The notes under the pieces are model-generated. The model searched no databases. It saw nothing but the letters and a program-made list of their open reading frames with translations, and was not told the origin of the DNA. 22,277 nucleotides of DNA, from assembly GCF_018260405.1 (NCBI RefSeq), contig NZ_JAGLBG010000040.1:1-22277 (forward strand), read 5' to 3'. The translations under genes were made by a program, and so were the position numbers. Numbering within the stretch: position 1 is the stretch's first letter; the number at the start of each line of letters is the position of its first letter. Shown piece by piece: positions 1-6,874 of this stretch. Source of the DNA: Deinococcus sp. (GTDB taxonomy: Bacteria > Deinococcota > Deinococci > Deinococcales > Deinococcaceae).

Positions 1-38
1 TGCTCCAGCGATTGTGCGCCTGATGAAGAGGGCAGCAT
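1..38 (-). CDS. Possible start of a gene running off the left edge
   Basis: An ATG at 38-36 on the minus strand opens a frame that stays open for 12 codons to the window edge (MLPSSSGAQSLE). A GGAG sits 5 nt before the ATG, a reasonable ribosome binding site. It would lie 34 bp downstream of the TelA stop and on the same strand, so it could be the next gene of that operon. Only 12 residues are visible and no family can be named. It may equally be a chance ORF. Confidence 0.25.
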   Translation of the reverse strand, partial: MLPSSSGAQSLE

Positions 39-72
39 GGATACTCCGACGATATGGGCCTCAGACAGCCTC

Positions 73-1326
73 TCAGAGTTTCAGTTCACCGTTTTCCGAG
101 ACCTGTAAGCCCTGCGTGATTTCGCGGGCGCTGCTATGCCGTTCGCGGTCCAGATAGCCGTGCGCCTGAGTAATCTCATGGTCAAGCACCTCAATCGTGT
201 CGCGGAAACGGTCAAGGGCTTGCAGGCGGTAGCTGGAAATGGCGTCGAGTGCGCCGTATACCTCGCGGAAGGCCGCCTGAATGATCTGCGGGTCCACCGT
301 GGCGCTGCCCGCCTGCTGCTGAATCTCGGTGCTCTGCTGGCGCAGCAGTTGCGCGGTGCTGGAAATCATGCGCCCGGTCGTGTCGTTGACGGCCTGTACC
401 TGCCCCAGCACCGCCTGCTGCGTGCCTAGCGCCTGCGACACCATGAGGGCCGTTTTCAGTGCGCTGACGGTGGTGGTCGTGGCGCGGTCGACCCCTTTGA
501 TCAGTTCCAGGTTGTTGCGGCGCACCAGGTCGAGCGCCAGATACCCCTGGATACTCACGGCGAGTTGCGTGAGAAGATCCGTGACGCGCTGACGCACGGC
601 AAAGAGCAGTTCTTCACTGATGACGCGGGCTTTCTCGGGGTCGCTGGCACTCAGTTGGGCCAGGCGGGCGCTCAGGGCCTCATCGACGGCCTTGCCAACG
701 TGAGCGTATTGCCGCAGTTTCTGCATGGTTTCCCACAGGTGAACCTTTTCGGTCTCGATGGCGGCGTTGTCACGTCGCAGTTCATCCTGCCCCCGGTACA
801 ACGATTCCAGAATGCCGTTCAGGTGGCTCTGGGCACTCTGGTACTTGTCCATGGCGCTCTGCACTTTCTTGGCCCCGGGAATCAGGCCAAACAGTCGCCG
901 GGGCGTGGGGGCGCGGCTGGGGTCAAGCTCCTCGACGGTGCGGCGCAGGTCGGTCAGGCCCTTGAGAATGTCGCTGCCCTCGGCCAGTGCCCCGATTTTG
1001 GTGGCCCGCAGCGGGCGCTCCAGCATGCGGTTGCTGCTCTGGGCGGCGGCCCGCTGTTCGGGCAGACCCAGGTCGTGTACCGCGCCGAGTTTGCGCCTAA
1101 ACTCCGGGGTATGGGTGCCCGCGCTCAGCACGTCCTCGGCAAAGGCGCGGGCCATCTGATCCAGCCGGGCGCGGTCCTCGGGGGTCAGCGGGATCATCTC
1201 GGGCGCGGCCTGGGCAGCCACCGGGGCCACCGCGTCGGGCGCCTGCAAACTAGAGTCGGGCGGAGTCAGCGGCGAAGGGCGCTCAGTCATGGCTCTATTA
1301 CGCGCCTCAGGGGTGAGAGGTTGCAT
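73..1326 (-). CDS. telA: TelA-family (toxic anion resistance) protein
   Basis: A 417-residue protein matching the TelA family (PF05816), named for tellurite resistance but found widely in bacteria without a proven biochemical role. The first 60 or so residues are rich in Pro, Ala and Thr and look disordered. The family core covers roughly residues 60-405 and is mostly helical, with long heptad-like stretches and no membrane segment, so it is cytoplasmic. Recognisable family segments include GLIPGAKKVQSAMDKY (about 148-163) and the Gln-rich helices near 300-345. It lies 35 bp downstream of the BsuPI-domain gene on the same strand and is probably co-transcribed with it. The start is uncertain: ATG 1326 and ATG 1290 (MTERPS...) both lack a well-spaced Shine-Dalgarno, and 1326 is kept as the longer frame. 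The family call is firm; the substrate is not known. Confidence 0.88.
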   Translation of the reverse strand: MQPLTPEARNRAMTERPSPLTPPDSSLQAPDAVAPVAAQAAPEMIPLTPEDRARLDQMARAFAEDVLSAGTHTPEFRRKLGAVHDLGLPEQRAAAQSSNRMLERPLRATKIGALAEGSDILKGLTDLRRTVEELDPSRAPTPRRLFGLIPGAKKVQSAMDKYQSAQSHLNGILESLYRGQDELRRDNAAIETEKVHLWETMQKLRQYAHVGKAVDEALSARLAQLSASDPEKARVISEELLFAVRQRVTDLLTQLAVSIQGYLALDLVRRNNLELIKGVDRATTTTVSALKTALMVSQALGTQQAVLGQVQAVNDTTGRMISSTAQLLRQQSTEIQQQAGSATVDPQIIQAAFREVYGALDAISSYRLQALDRFRDTIEVLDHEITQAHGYLDRERHSSAREITQGLQVSENGELKL

Positions 1327-1361
1327 CAGGCAAAAGAAGGAGTCCTTGAGCCTTGTGGCGT

Positions 1362-2009
1362 TTACCGCACCGTAACGCTGAGCGTGGCTGCCGGGCTGAA
1401 TTGATCGCCTGCGACCAGCTTGGCGCGGATGGTGTAGGTTCCAGCGGCGACGGGTGTGCCGCTGCCGTCTTTTGCGTCCCAGCGGATCTTCTGGACTTCA
1501 CGGGTCTCGCCGGGCTTCACGTCCAAAATGACCAGTTGCATGGTGCAAATGGTGTTTTTGAAATCGGGGCGCACCACCTGTCCCGCCGTATTCAGCACCT
1601 CGAAGCGCACATCACAAGCTCCGTGTTCCAGGTGAATGGGGCCGCTGCCCGTGTTGCCCAGGGTGAAGCTCCAGCTGCTCGGCTGCCCGGCCTGAAGAGT
1701 CCGGGGGCCAGTCAAACCGACCGTATACGTGCCCGGCAGCGCCACGCGTCCGTTGGGCAGGGTCGTGACCTTCGGCAGTTCGTGGGCCGCTGCGTTGGTG
1801 GTCGCAGAAAGGTGCGGTGCGGAAATGACAGCCGGTGAAGAAGTCGCAGGCGGCGCAGCCGTGACGGACGGAACTGTGACGCTGGCCCGAGCCGCCACCG
1901 GGCTAGACGCGCCCAATGGCAGCGCGGGAATACTCAGCGCCGAGCTTTGGGCCAGGGCCGCGCCGCCCACTAGAGGCGCCAGCGACAGGGTCAGCAGTAG
2001 ACGTTTCAT
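1362..2009 (-). CDS. Secreted BsuPI-domain (putative proteinase inhibitor-like) protein
   Basis: A 215-residue exported protein. The frame is open further upstream to 2057, but starting at ATG 2009 gives a clean signal peptide: MKRLLL, a hydrophobic stretch, then a likely AxA cleavage after GGAALA at about residue 20. Residues 25-90 are low-complexity Ala/Ser/Thr/Pro-rich. Residues about 100-215 form a single beta-rich domain resembling the intracellular proteinase inhibitor BsuPI family: an NTGSGPIHL strand, then ICTMQ, KPGETREVQKIRWD, and VAAGTYTIRAKL. The two cysteines (GACDVRF and TICTMQ) may form a disulfide outside the membrane. In B. subtilis the family name comes from inhibition of a serine protease; many homologues are simply extracytoplasmic domains, so inhibition is not claimed here. 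The telA-like gene follows at 35 bp. Confidence 0.75.
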   Translation of the reverse strand: MKRLLLTLSLAPLVGGAALAQSSALSIPALPLGASSPVAARASVTVPSVTAAPPATSSPAVISAPHLSATTNAAAHELPKVTTLPNGRVALPGTYTVGLTGPRTLQAGQPSSWSFTLGNTGSGPIHLEHGACDVRFEVLNTAGQVVRPDFKNTICTMQLVILDVKPGETREVQKIRWDAKDGSGTPVAAGTYTIRAKLVAGDQFSPAATLSVTVR

Positions 2010-2107
2010 GTCTCTAGCCTGCCCCGTCTCAGCTGACGCTGTATGAGGAAGGCACAAGGCCGCTTAACGGCCCCCTGCTGAGCAACCGGATGCGGGGGGC
2101 AGCGCAG

Positions 2108-2113
2108 TATCCT
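2108..2113 (+). promoter_or_regulatory. -10 element TATCCT of the FAH-family gene
   Basis: TATCCT fits TAnnnT and ends 6 nt before ATG 2120, the spacing expected if transcription starts at or next to the start codon. No good -35 hexamer is seen 16-18 bp upstream. Confidence 0.45.
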
Positions 2114-2119
2114 GGGGGC

Positions 2120-2872
2120 ATGAAAATTGTGCGGGTCGAGCATCAGGGGGCTGCCCACTGGGGCCAGCTGGAAGACCAGACCGTTTACCTGACGGGCGGC
2201 GTGACCGGGGCCAGAACAGGGGAGAGTGTGGCGCTTAGCGCGGTGCGGCTGCTGCCCCCCGCCGAGCCGAGCAAGATCGTGTGTGTGGGCCGCAATTACC
2301 TCGACCACATCAGGGAAATGGGGAATGCTACGGGGAATCTGCCTACGGAACCCGGCATCTTTCTCAAGGGTCCGAACGCGCTGGCCGAACCCGGCGGCAC
2401 CGTCGAATATCCGGCCTGGAGCGACAACTTCCATTTCGAGGGTGAGCTGGCGCTGGTCATCGGCCAGCAGGCCCGCGACCTGACCTCGGGTAACGCGCTG
2501 GCCGCCGTGCTGGGCTATACCTGCGCCCTCGACCTAACCGCCCGCGATAAACAGAAGAGCGACCTGCAATGGTTCCGCGCCAAGGCGGCCGACCGCTTTT
2601 GCCCGCTGGGGCCGTGGCTCGAAACGCAGCTCGACCCGGCTGATCTGCGCGTGCAAACCCGCATCAACGGTGAAACGAGGCAAGACGGCCTGACCAGCCA
2701 CATGATTTTCGACGTGGTGCAGATTCTGGTGTATCTGACCAGATTCGTGACCCTCGAAGCTGGCGACGTGGTGCTGACCGGCACCCCCGAAGGCGTCGGC
2801 CCACTGCAAAAAGGCGACCGGGTCGAGGTTGAGGTGCAGGGCATTGGGGTGTTAGAGACGCTCATCGGCTGA
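2120..2872 (+). CDS. Fumarylacetoacetate hydrolase (FAH) family protein
   Basis: A 250-residue FAH-superfamily enzyme. Members hydrolyse or isomerise 1,3-diketo or 2-hydroxy-dienoic acids in aromatic degradation, or decarboxylate oxaloacetate. Visible hallmarks are the GRNYLDHIREM segment (58-67, with His63), the metal-binding pair in FEGELALVIG (Glu107, Glu109), Asp138 in ALDLTARDKQ, and the C-terminal LTGTPEGVGPL motif (219-229). A short N-terminal lid-like region (1-45) precedes the core. The frame is open from 2090, but MKIVRVEHQG at 2120 is the usual family N-terminus and has a TAnnnT box just before it. The gene stands alone, with no aromatic catabolic genes nearby, so the exact substrate (acylpyruvate, homoprotocatechuate product or oxaloacetate) cannot be decided. 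The family is certain and the reaction is open. Confidence 0.92.
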   Translation: MKIVRVEHQGAAHWGQLEDQTVYLTGGVTGARTGESVALSAVRLLPPAEPSKIVCVGRNYLDHIREMGNATGNLPTEPGIFLKGPNALAEPGGTVEYPAWSDNFHFEGELALVIGQQARDLTSGNALAAVLGYTCALDLTARDKQKSDLQWFRAKAADRFCPLGPWLETQLDPADLRVQTRINGETRQDGLTSHMIFDVVQILVYLTRFVTLEAGDVVLTGTPEGVGPLQKGDRVEVEVQGIGVLETLIG

Positions 2873-2884
2873 AGTCGTCTTTTT
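2856..2884 (+). terminator. Probable intrinsic terminator of the FAH-family gene
   Basis: AGACG (2856-2860) pairs with CGTCT (2876-2880), with a small inner TCA/TGA stem, followed directly by TTTTTCTT. The hairpin overlaps the stop codon. The stem is short, so confidence is moderate. Confidence 0.4.
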
Positions 2885-2922
2885 CTTGCCTCCGCCTGGA
2901 TCGAATCCAAAGCTGTCCGCTC

Positions 2923-2946
2923 CAGTGCGCTACAGTGCGCTACAGT
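2923..2946 (+). repeat. Short tandem repeat, 10-bp unit
   Basis: The unit CAGTGCGCTA occurs twice in tandem, followed by a partial third copy (CAGT). It lies in the 217-bp gap between the FAH-family gene and the S41 peptidase, about 145 bp before the latter. The 10-bp period is close to one helical turn. No function can be assigned. Confidence 0.6.
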
Positions 2947-3077
2947 CGGGCAGGCCGCCGCCTGCGGCTCCACACCGCCCAGTCCGTCTGTTGTTCCTCC
3001 TGGCGTCCGTATTAATCGTTGCGTCAGACTTAAGGGGGTCAGCCAAATGGTGGATGCGGTTAGGCCCCGGCGTGAAG

Positions 3078-3083
3078 TACGGT
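3078..3083 (+). promoter_or_regulatory. -10 element TACGGT of the S41 peptidase gene
   Basis: TACGGT fits TAnnnT and ends 6 nt before ATG 3090. There is no clear Shine-Dalgarno between them, only AAAGA directly before the ATG, consistent with a near-leaderless mRNA. The -35 region is weak. Confidence 0.35.
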
Positions 3084-3089
3084 TAAAGA

Positions 3090-4382
3090 ATGAAGCTGAT
3101 ACGCGGGACCGTGACTGCTGCGCTGCTGGCCCTGCCGTGGGCCGCGGCCAGTCCCGCAACGACGTTCTACAGTGCGGCAACCAGCGCCATCAACGACGAT
3201 TACTACGGCTGGAGCACCAAGAATTTCAGTCTGCTGGCCGGTGAATATGCCCAGACGCTGGAAGACCGCTGCGCCCCCAGGGGCGACCAGTGCGATTTCG
3301 GTACGGCGCGGGGCGTGGTCAAAGACCTGCTGGCGGCCTTCGGGGACGCGCACCTTAGCCTGCGCGACGCCCAGGGCGCGCAGCGGTTGCGCGAGATTGC
3401 CCATGATCTCGCGGTGCAGCGCACGGGGCTTCAGGTGGTGCGGGCCGAGGGCGGGCTGCTGGTCGCCTCGGTCATGCCGGGCAGTCCGGCGGCGCTGGCG
3501 GGCGTGCGGCGGCTTGACCTGCTGATTCAGGTCGCCGGGCAGGAAGCGGGCAAACGTGGCGGCCACAACAGTCCTATTGGGCCGTCAGAATTTGTGCATA
3601 TGGAACGCCTGGGCCAGCCGATCAGTGTGGTGCTGCGCCGCGCCGGGCAGCCTGACCAGCCCCTGAGTCTGTCTACGGCGCAGCTGAAGGCGCGGGACGA
3701 ACCGAGTCTGACGTGGTCGGGGCCGGACGGCAAAACGGCGGTCATTGTCTATCCGTCTTTTTTGCCAGCCGATTCTGCCGCCCAGTTTCTGAAGCTGGTG
3801 CAGTACGCCCAGACCCAGGAGGCCAAAGCCCTGATCGTGGACCTGCGCTTCAATTCGGGGGGCAGCCTTAGCCAGTGCGTCGCGGCGGCCAGCGTCTTCG
3901 GGCCGGTCGTGTACGACACCGAACTCAAGGTCGGCGGGTACAGCTACACCGGGTTGCTGGGGCAGCCGTCGGGGTTGCTCGAAACGCTGAATGCTCCGGC
4001 CTCTGCGCGGGTCTGGAAGTCGCCCGCCGCCGTGTTGGTCGGCAGCGACACCGCCTCGTGCGCTGAGGTGTTCAGCTTTTATGCCCAGCAAGCTGGGGTA
4101 AGCGTCATCGGTTTGCCGACCAGAGGCGTGGGCAATAGCGGCGTCATCTTTCATGACCTGCCAGACGGTGGCGTGCTGGGCGTCACGGTGCTGCGGGCCT
4201 TTACCCGCGACGGTCAACCACTCCCCGACCACATCACGCCGGACATCGCCGCGCCCACCGACCTCGATCTGCTAATAAAACAGGGCCGCGACCAGCCGCT
4301 CGACACCGCTCTGACGGCACTGGGTCAGGTCACTTCGCCTCCGAACGCTACAGTGCTTCAAAGCGGTACAGCCGTCAAATAG
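3090..4382 (+). CDS. Secreted S41-family peptidase with PDZ domain
   Basis: A 430-residue exported protease of the C-terminal-processing (tail-specific) class. Residues 1-21 are a signal peptide (MKLIRG, hydrophobic core, AAASPA). Residues about 25-110 are a helical N-terminal domain containing FGDAHLSL (84-91, with the D-x-H motif found in many S41 proteins). A PDZ-like domain follows (about 112-195; GSPAALAGVRRLDLLIQVAG). The catalytic core runs about 215-390, with the family strand VDLRFNSGG (250-258) and the nucleophile in TASCAE (Ser323). The expected catalytic Lys of CtpA/Prc enzymes, about 25 residues later in a GKG motif, is missing: the sequence there is TRGVG (344-348). It may use a Ser-His arrangement as in tricorn-like S41 members, or be inactive. 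It probably works outside the cytoplasmic membrane on misfolded envelope proteins. The gene is monocistronic. Confidence 0.88.
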   Translation: MKLIRGTVTAALLALPWAAASPATTFYSAATSAINDDYYGWSTKNFSLLAGEYAQTLEDRCAPRGDQCDFGTARGVVKDLLAAFGDAHLSLRDAQGAQRLREIAHDLAVQRTGLQVVRAEGGLLVASVMPGSPAALAGVRRLDLLIQVAGQEAGKRGGHNSPIGPSEFVHMERLGQPISVVLRRAGQPDQPLSLSTAQLKARDEPSLTWSGPDGKTAVIVYPSFLPADSAAQFLKLVQYAQTQEAKALIVDLRFNSGGSLSQCVAAASVFGPVVYDTELKVGGYSYTGLLGQPSGLLETLNAPASARVWKSPAAVLVGSDTASCAEVFSFYAQQAGVSVIGLPTRGVGNSGVIFHDLPDGGVLGVTVLRAFTRDGQPLPDHITPDIAAPTDLDLLIKQGRDQPLDTALTALGQVTSPPNATVLQSGTAVK

Positions 4383-4409
4383 GGGTAATAGGGCCTCTGT
4401 TGGGTCTCG

Positions 4410-4467
4410 CCGCATGCGGAGGGCGGCCATGCCTTGCGAAAGTTGCAGGGAGGACAGCGCATGCGGA
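4410..4467 (+). promoter_or_regulatory. Twin palindromic 10-mer upstream of pncB (candidate operator pair)
   Basis: CGCATGCGGA occurs at 4411-4420 and again, identically, at 4458-4467. Each copy contains the perfect palindrome CGCATGCG, and the first extends to CCGCATGCGG (4410-4419). The copies are 47 bp apart and both lie in the 138-bp leader between the S41 stop and the pncB start. Identical repeated palindromes before a biosynthetic operon suggest a repressor site. They do not resemble the NiaR or NrtR sites I know of for NAD genes. Function is inferred only. Confidence 0.4.
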
Positions 4468-4520
4468 CTGCCGCCGGTTTTGCAGCTTTTCAAGTCTGTC
4501 CAAATACAGGAGACTGCTGC

Positions 4521-5969
4521 ATGACCATTGCGCCCATTCTGTTTACCGACCTGTATCAGTTAACCATGATGCAGGGCTACTTTCTGTGCGGGCTGCACCA
4601 GCAGGAAGCCGTTTTTGACCTGTACTACCGCCGCAACCCGTTTCAGGGCGGCTACGCGGTCTGGGCGGGGCTGGATGTGGCGCTGGACTACCTCGAGGGC
4701 CTGAAATTTTCGGAGACCGACCTCGCCTATCTGAAGTCGCTGGGCCAGTTCCGGCCCGAATTTCTGGACGCCTTGCGCGGCTGGCGCTTTACCTGCAAGG
4801 TTACAGCGTTTCCGGAAGGCAGCGTGGTCTTTCCGTCCGAACCTCTGCTAAGCGTGCAGGGGCCGCTGTGGGAAGCCCAGCTGGTCGAAACCGCCCTGCT
4901 TAACGTCCTTAATTTTCAGACGCTCGTGGCCACCAAAGCCGCCCGCTGCGTCACGGCGGCGCAGGGGGGCGAAAGTAAGGCCACCATCGTCGAATTCGGG
5001 GCGCGGCGGGCGCAGGGGCCCGACGGCGCACTGGGAGCGGCCCGCGCCTCGGTGATCGGGGGGGCCAGGGGCACCAGCAACGTGGCGGCGGCGCAGCGCT
5101 ACGGCCTGCCCGTGACTGGCACGCACGCCCACGCTTGGGTCGAGAGCTTTGCGTCCGAGCTGGACGCCTTCCGCGCCTACGCCGAGATGTTCCCCGATTC
5201 CAGTACGCTGCTGCTCGACACCTTCGACACGCTGAAAAGCGGGATGCCCAACGCGCTGACCGTCGCCAGGGAGCTGCGCGAGAAGGGACACGAGCTTCAG
5301 GGCGTGCGGCTCGACAGCGGCGACCTCGCGTACCTGTCGGTGCGGGTGCGTCAGGCGCTCGACGAGGCCGGATTTCCAAACGTCAAAATCGTGGCGAGTA
5401 ACGACCTGAGCGAGTTCGTCATCGAGTCGGTTATCCGGGAGGGCGGGCGCATCGACGTGTACGGCGTCGGTACCCAGCTGGCGACGGGCGGCGGCGACGG
5501 TGGCGGGGCACTGGGCGGCGTGTACAAACTGGTTTCGCTGGGCGGCACCGATAAGATGAAACTGACTGGCGACCCCAGCAAATCTAGCATTCCGGGCGTC
5601 AAGCGTGTGTTCCGCGCCACCGACACACAGGGGCAAACCGTCTGGGACGTGGTCGCGCAGGAAGCCGACCACAGCCCGCTGCCCGGCGAGCGTGTCAGCG
5701 ACCCCAGCAACCCGCTGCGCTCGGCCCGTATCAGCCCCGATCTGGTATGGCATGATGCCCGGCAGGTCGTGATGAACGGCGGCCAGCGCACCCAGCCACG
5801 CGAGACGCTGGCCGAAATTCAGGCCCGCGCCGCCCGCGAACTGGCCCGCTTGCCCAGCGGCACCCTGCGCCTGCTCAACCCTCACATCTACCGCGTCAGC
5901 CTCAGCCGCCCACTTCAGGAACACCGCGACGCGCTGGTAAGCAAACTGCGCGAACGCCACGGGCTGTAA
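4521..5969 (+). CDS. pncB: Nicotinate phosphoribosyltransferase
   Basis: A 482-residue enzyme joining nicotinate and PRPP to give nicotinate mononucleotide, with ATP hydrolysis, in the Preiss-Handler salvage route to NAD; cytoplasmic. Family signatures are the N-terminal LFTDLYQLTMMQGYF (7-21), RRNPFQGGYAVWAG (37-50), EFGARRAQGPDGA (158-170), GGARGTSNV (180-188), THAHAWV with the catalytic-type His (201-207), and LDTFDTLKSG and VRLDSGDL further on. The frame is open from 4434, but ATG 4521 is chosen because AGGAGA (4508-4513) sits 7 nt upstream and the family N-terminus begins there. nadM starts 2 bp after the stop, so the two are co-transcribed and probably translationally coupled, linking two consecutive NAD-synthesis steps. 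A duplicated palindrome in the leader is a candidate control site. Confidence 0.96.
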   Translation: MTIAPILFTDLYQLTMMQGYFLCGLHQQEAVFDLYYRRNPFQGGYAVWAGLDVALDYLEGLKFSETDLAYLKSLGQFRPEFLDALRGWRFTCKVTAFPEGSVVFPSEPLLSVQGPLWEAQLVETALLNVLNFQTLVATKAARCVTAAQGGESKATIVEFGARRAQGPDGALGAARASVIGGARGTSNVAAAQRYGLPVTGTHAHAWVESFASELDAFRAYAEMFPDSSTLLLDTFDTLKSGMPNALTVARELREKGHELQGVRLDSGDLAYLSVRVRQALDEAGFPNVKIVASNDLSEFVIESVIREGGRIDVYGVGTQLATGGGDGGGALGGVYKLVSLGGTDKMKLTGDPSKSSIPGVKRVFRATDTQGQTVWDVVAQEADHSPLPGERVSDPSNPLRSARISPDLVWHDARQVVMNGGQRTQPRETLAEIQARAARELARLPSGTLRLLNPHIYRVSLSRPLQEHRDALVSKLRERHGL

Positions 5970-5971
5970 GT

Positions 5972-6874
5972 ATGCCCAGCCCGCCGACCAACCCGCAAAC
6001 CGCCGTGTACATCGGGCGCTTCGAGCCGCTGCACGAAGCCCACCTGCACACCATGCTCAGCGCCCTGGAACGCCACGCCCGGCTGACTGTGCTGCCTGGC
6101 AGCGCCAATCTGGCCCGCAGCATGAAAAACCCCTGGACAGCCCCCGAACGCGCCCGCATGATCCGCGCCGCGCTTCACGGCGAGGGGGTCGACCTGCGCC
6201 GCGTGCGCCTGCGGCCCCTGCCCGACGAATTCGACATGACGCTATGGCAGAGTCAGGTGCGCGAACGGGTCGGCACGCCAAACGCCGTGCTGGTTGGCTA
6301 TGGTAAGGATGCCAGCAGCAGTTACCTGCACTGGTTTCCCGAGTGGCAGGTCGAACCTGGCCCCGTTACGCCCGGCCTGAGCGCCACCGACCTACGCGCC
6401 GCCTATTTCGAGGAACGCCTCCTGGAACAGCTTCCCGCAGCTGTGCGAGGTTTTCTGGAAAATTTCCGGCAAACGCGCACCTTTCGCCGCCTGCAAGCGG
6501 AACATTTCGCGGTGCTGGCCCGGCGTCAGGCCCTTAAACAACAGGCTAGCCCGCCCGTCTTGCAGGAGGTACGTTTCCTGCATGTCAGCGGGGGACAGGT
6601 GTGGCTGAATCGTCGCCGCGACCCGGTGGGGAAGGGCCTTTGGGAACTGCCGGGACACTTGCTGGCAGCAGGGGACTTACAAGATGTCGCTGCGGCCCGC
6701 GCTTCCGGGCGCATTTTCGATCATCCGTCACGTTCGCTGGTGTGGCCCACGGCGGCGCAGGTTGTGCAGGAGCCGGGCGGAGGAACACCCATACCCCTGC
6801 AACTGGCCCTCGGTCGCCCCCACGGCTTTTTCGAGGATCATCACGTTATTCTGCGGCGAATGCTGTTTCTCTAA
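5972..6874 (+). CDS. nadM: NMN adenylyltransferase with a degenerate C-terminal Nudix domain
   Basis: A 300-residue protein of the NadM-Nudix fusion type. The N-terminal nucleotidyltransferase domain (about 10-175) adenylates NMN, and perhaps NaMN, to the dinucleotide. It shows the nucleotide-binding GRFEPLHEAH (15-24, with the HxxH pair His21/His24) and the second motif GLSATDLR (135-142). Residues about 195-300 match the Nudix half of this family (GKGLWELPGHLL at 220-231 and FFEDHHVILR at 286-295). The Nudix box GX5EX7REUXEE is not there: after ELPG the sequence is HLLAAGDLQDVAAARASGR, lacking the metal-binding glutamates. ADP-ribose pyrophosphatase activity is therefore unlikely. The gene follows pncB at 2 bp, and its last 29 bp overlap the 3' end of meaB on the other strand. 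Confidence 0.9.
   Translation: MPSPPTNPQTAVYIGRFEPLHEAHLHTMLSALERHARLTVLPGSANLARSMKNPWTAPERARMIRAALHGEGVDLRRVRLRPLPDEFDMTLWQSQVRERVGTPNAVLVGYGKDASSSYLHWFPEWQVEPGPVTPGLSATDLRAAYFEERLLEQLPAAVRGFLENFRQTRTFRRLQAEHFAVLARRQALKQQASPPVLQEVRFLHVSGGQVWLNRRRDPVGKGLWELPGHLLAAGDLQDVAAARASGRIFDHPSRSLVWPTAAQVVQEPGGGTPIPLQLALGRPHGFFEDHHVILRRMLFL

Noticed and set aside
565..1404. 279-codon plus-strand frame across telA
   Set aside because: Antisense shadow of the TelA coding frame.
2929..4356. GCTACAGTGC present on both sides of the S41 gene (2929-2938 and 4347-4356)
   Set aside because: A 10-bp match with one copy inside the coding sequence and no other mark of an inserted element; probably chance.
4848..5960. 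370-codon minus-strand frame across pncB
   Set aside because: Antisense shadow of a gene with unmistakable PncB motifs.
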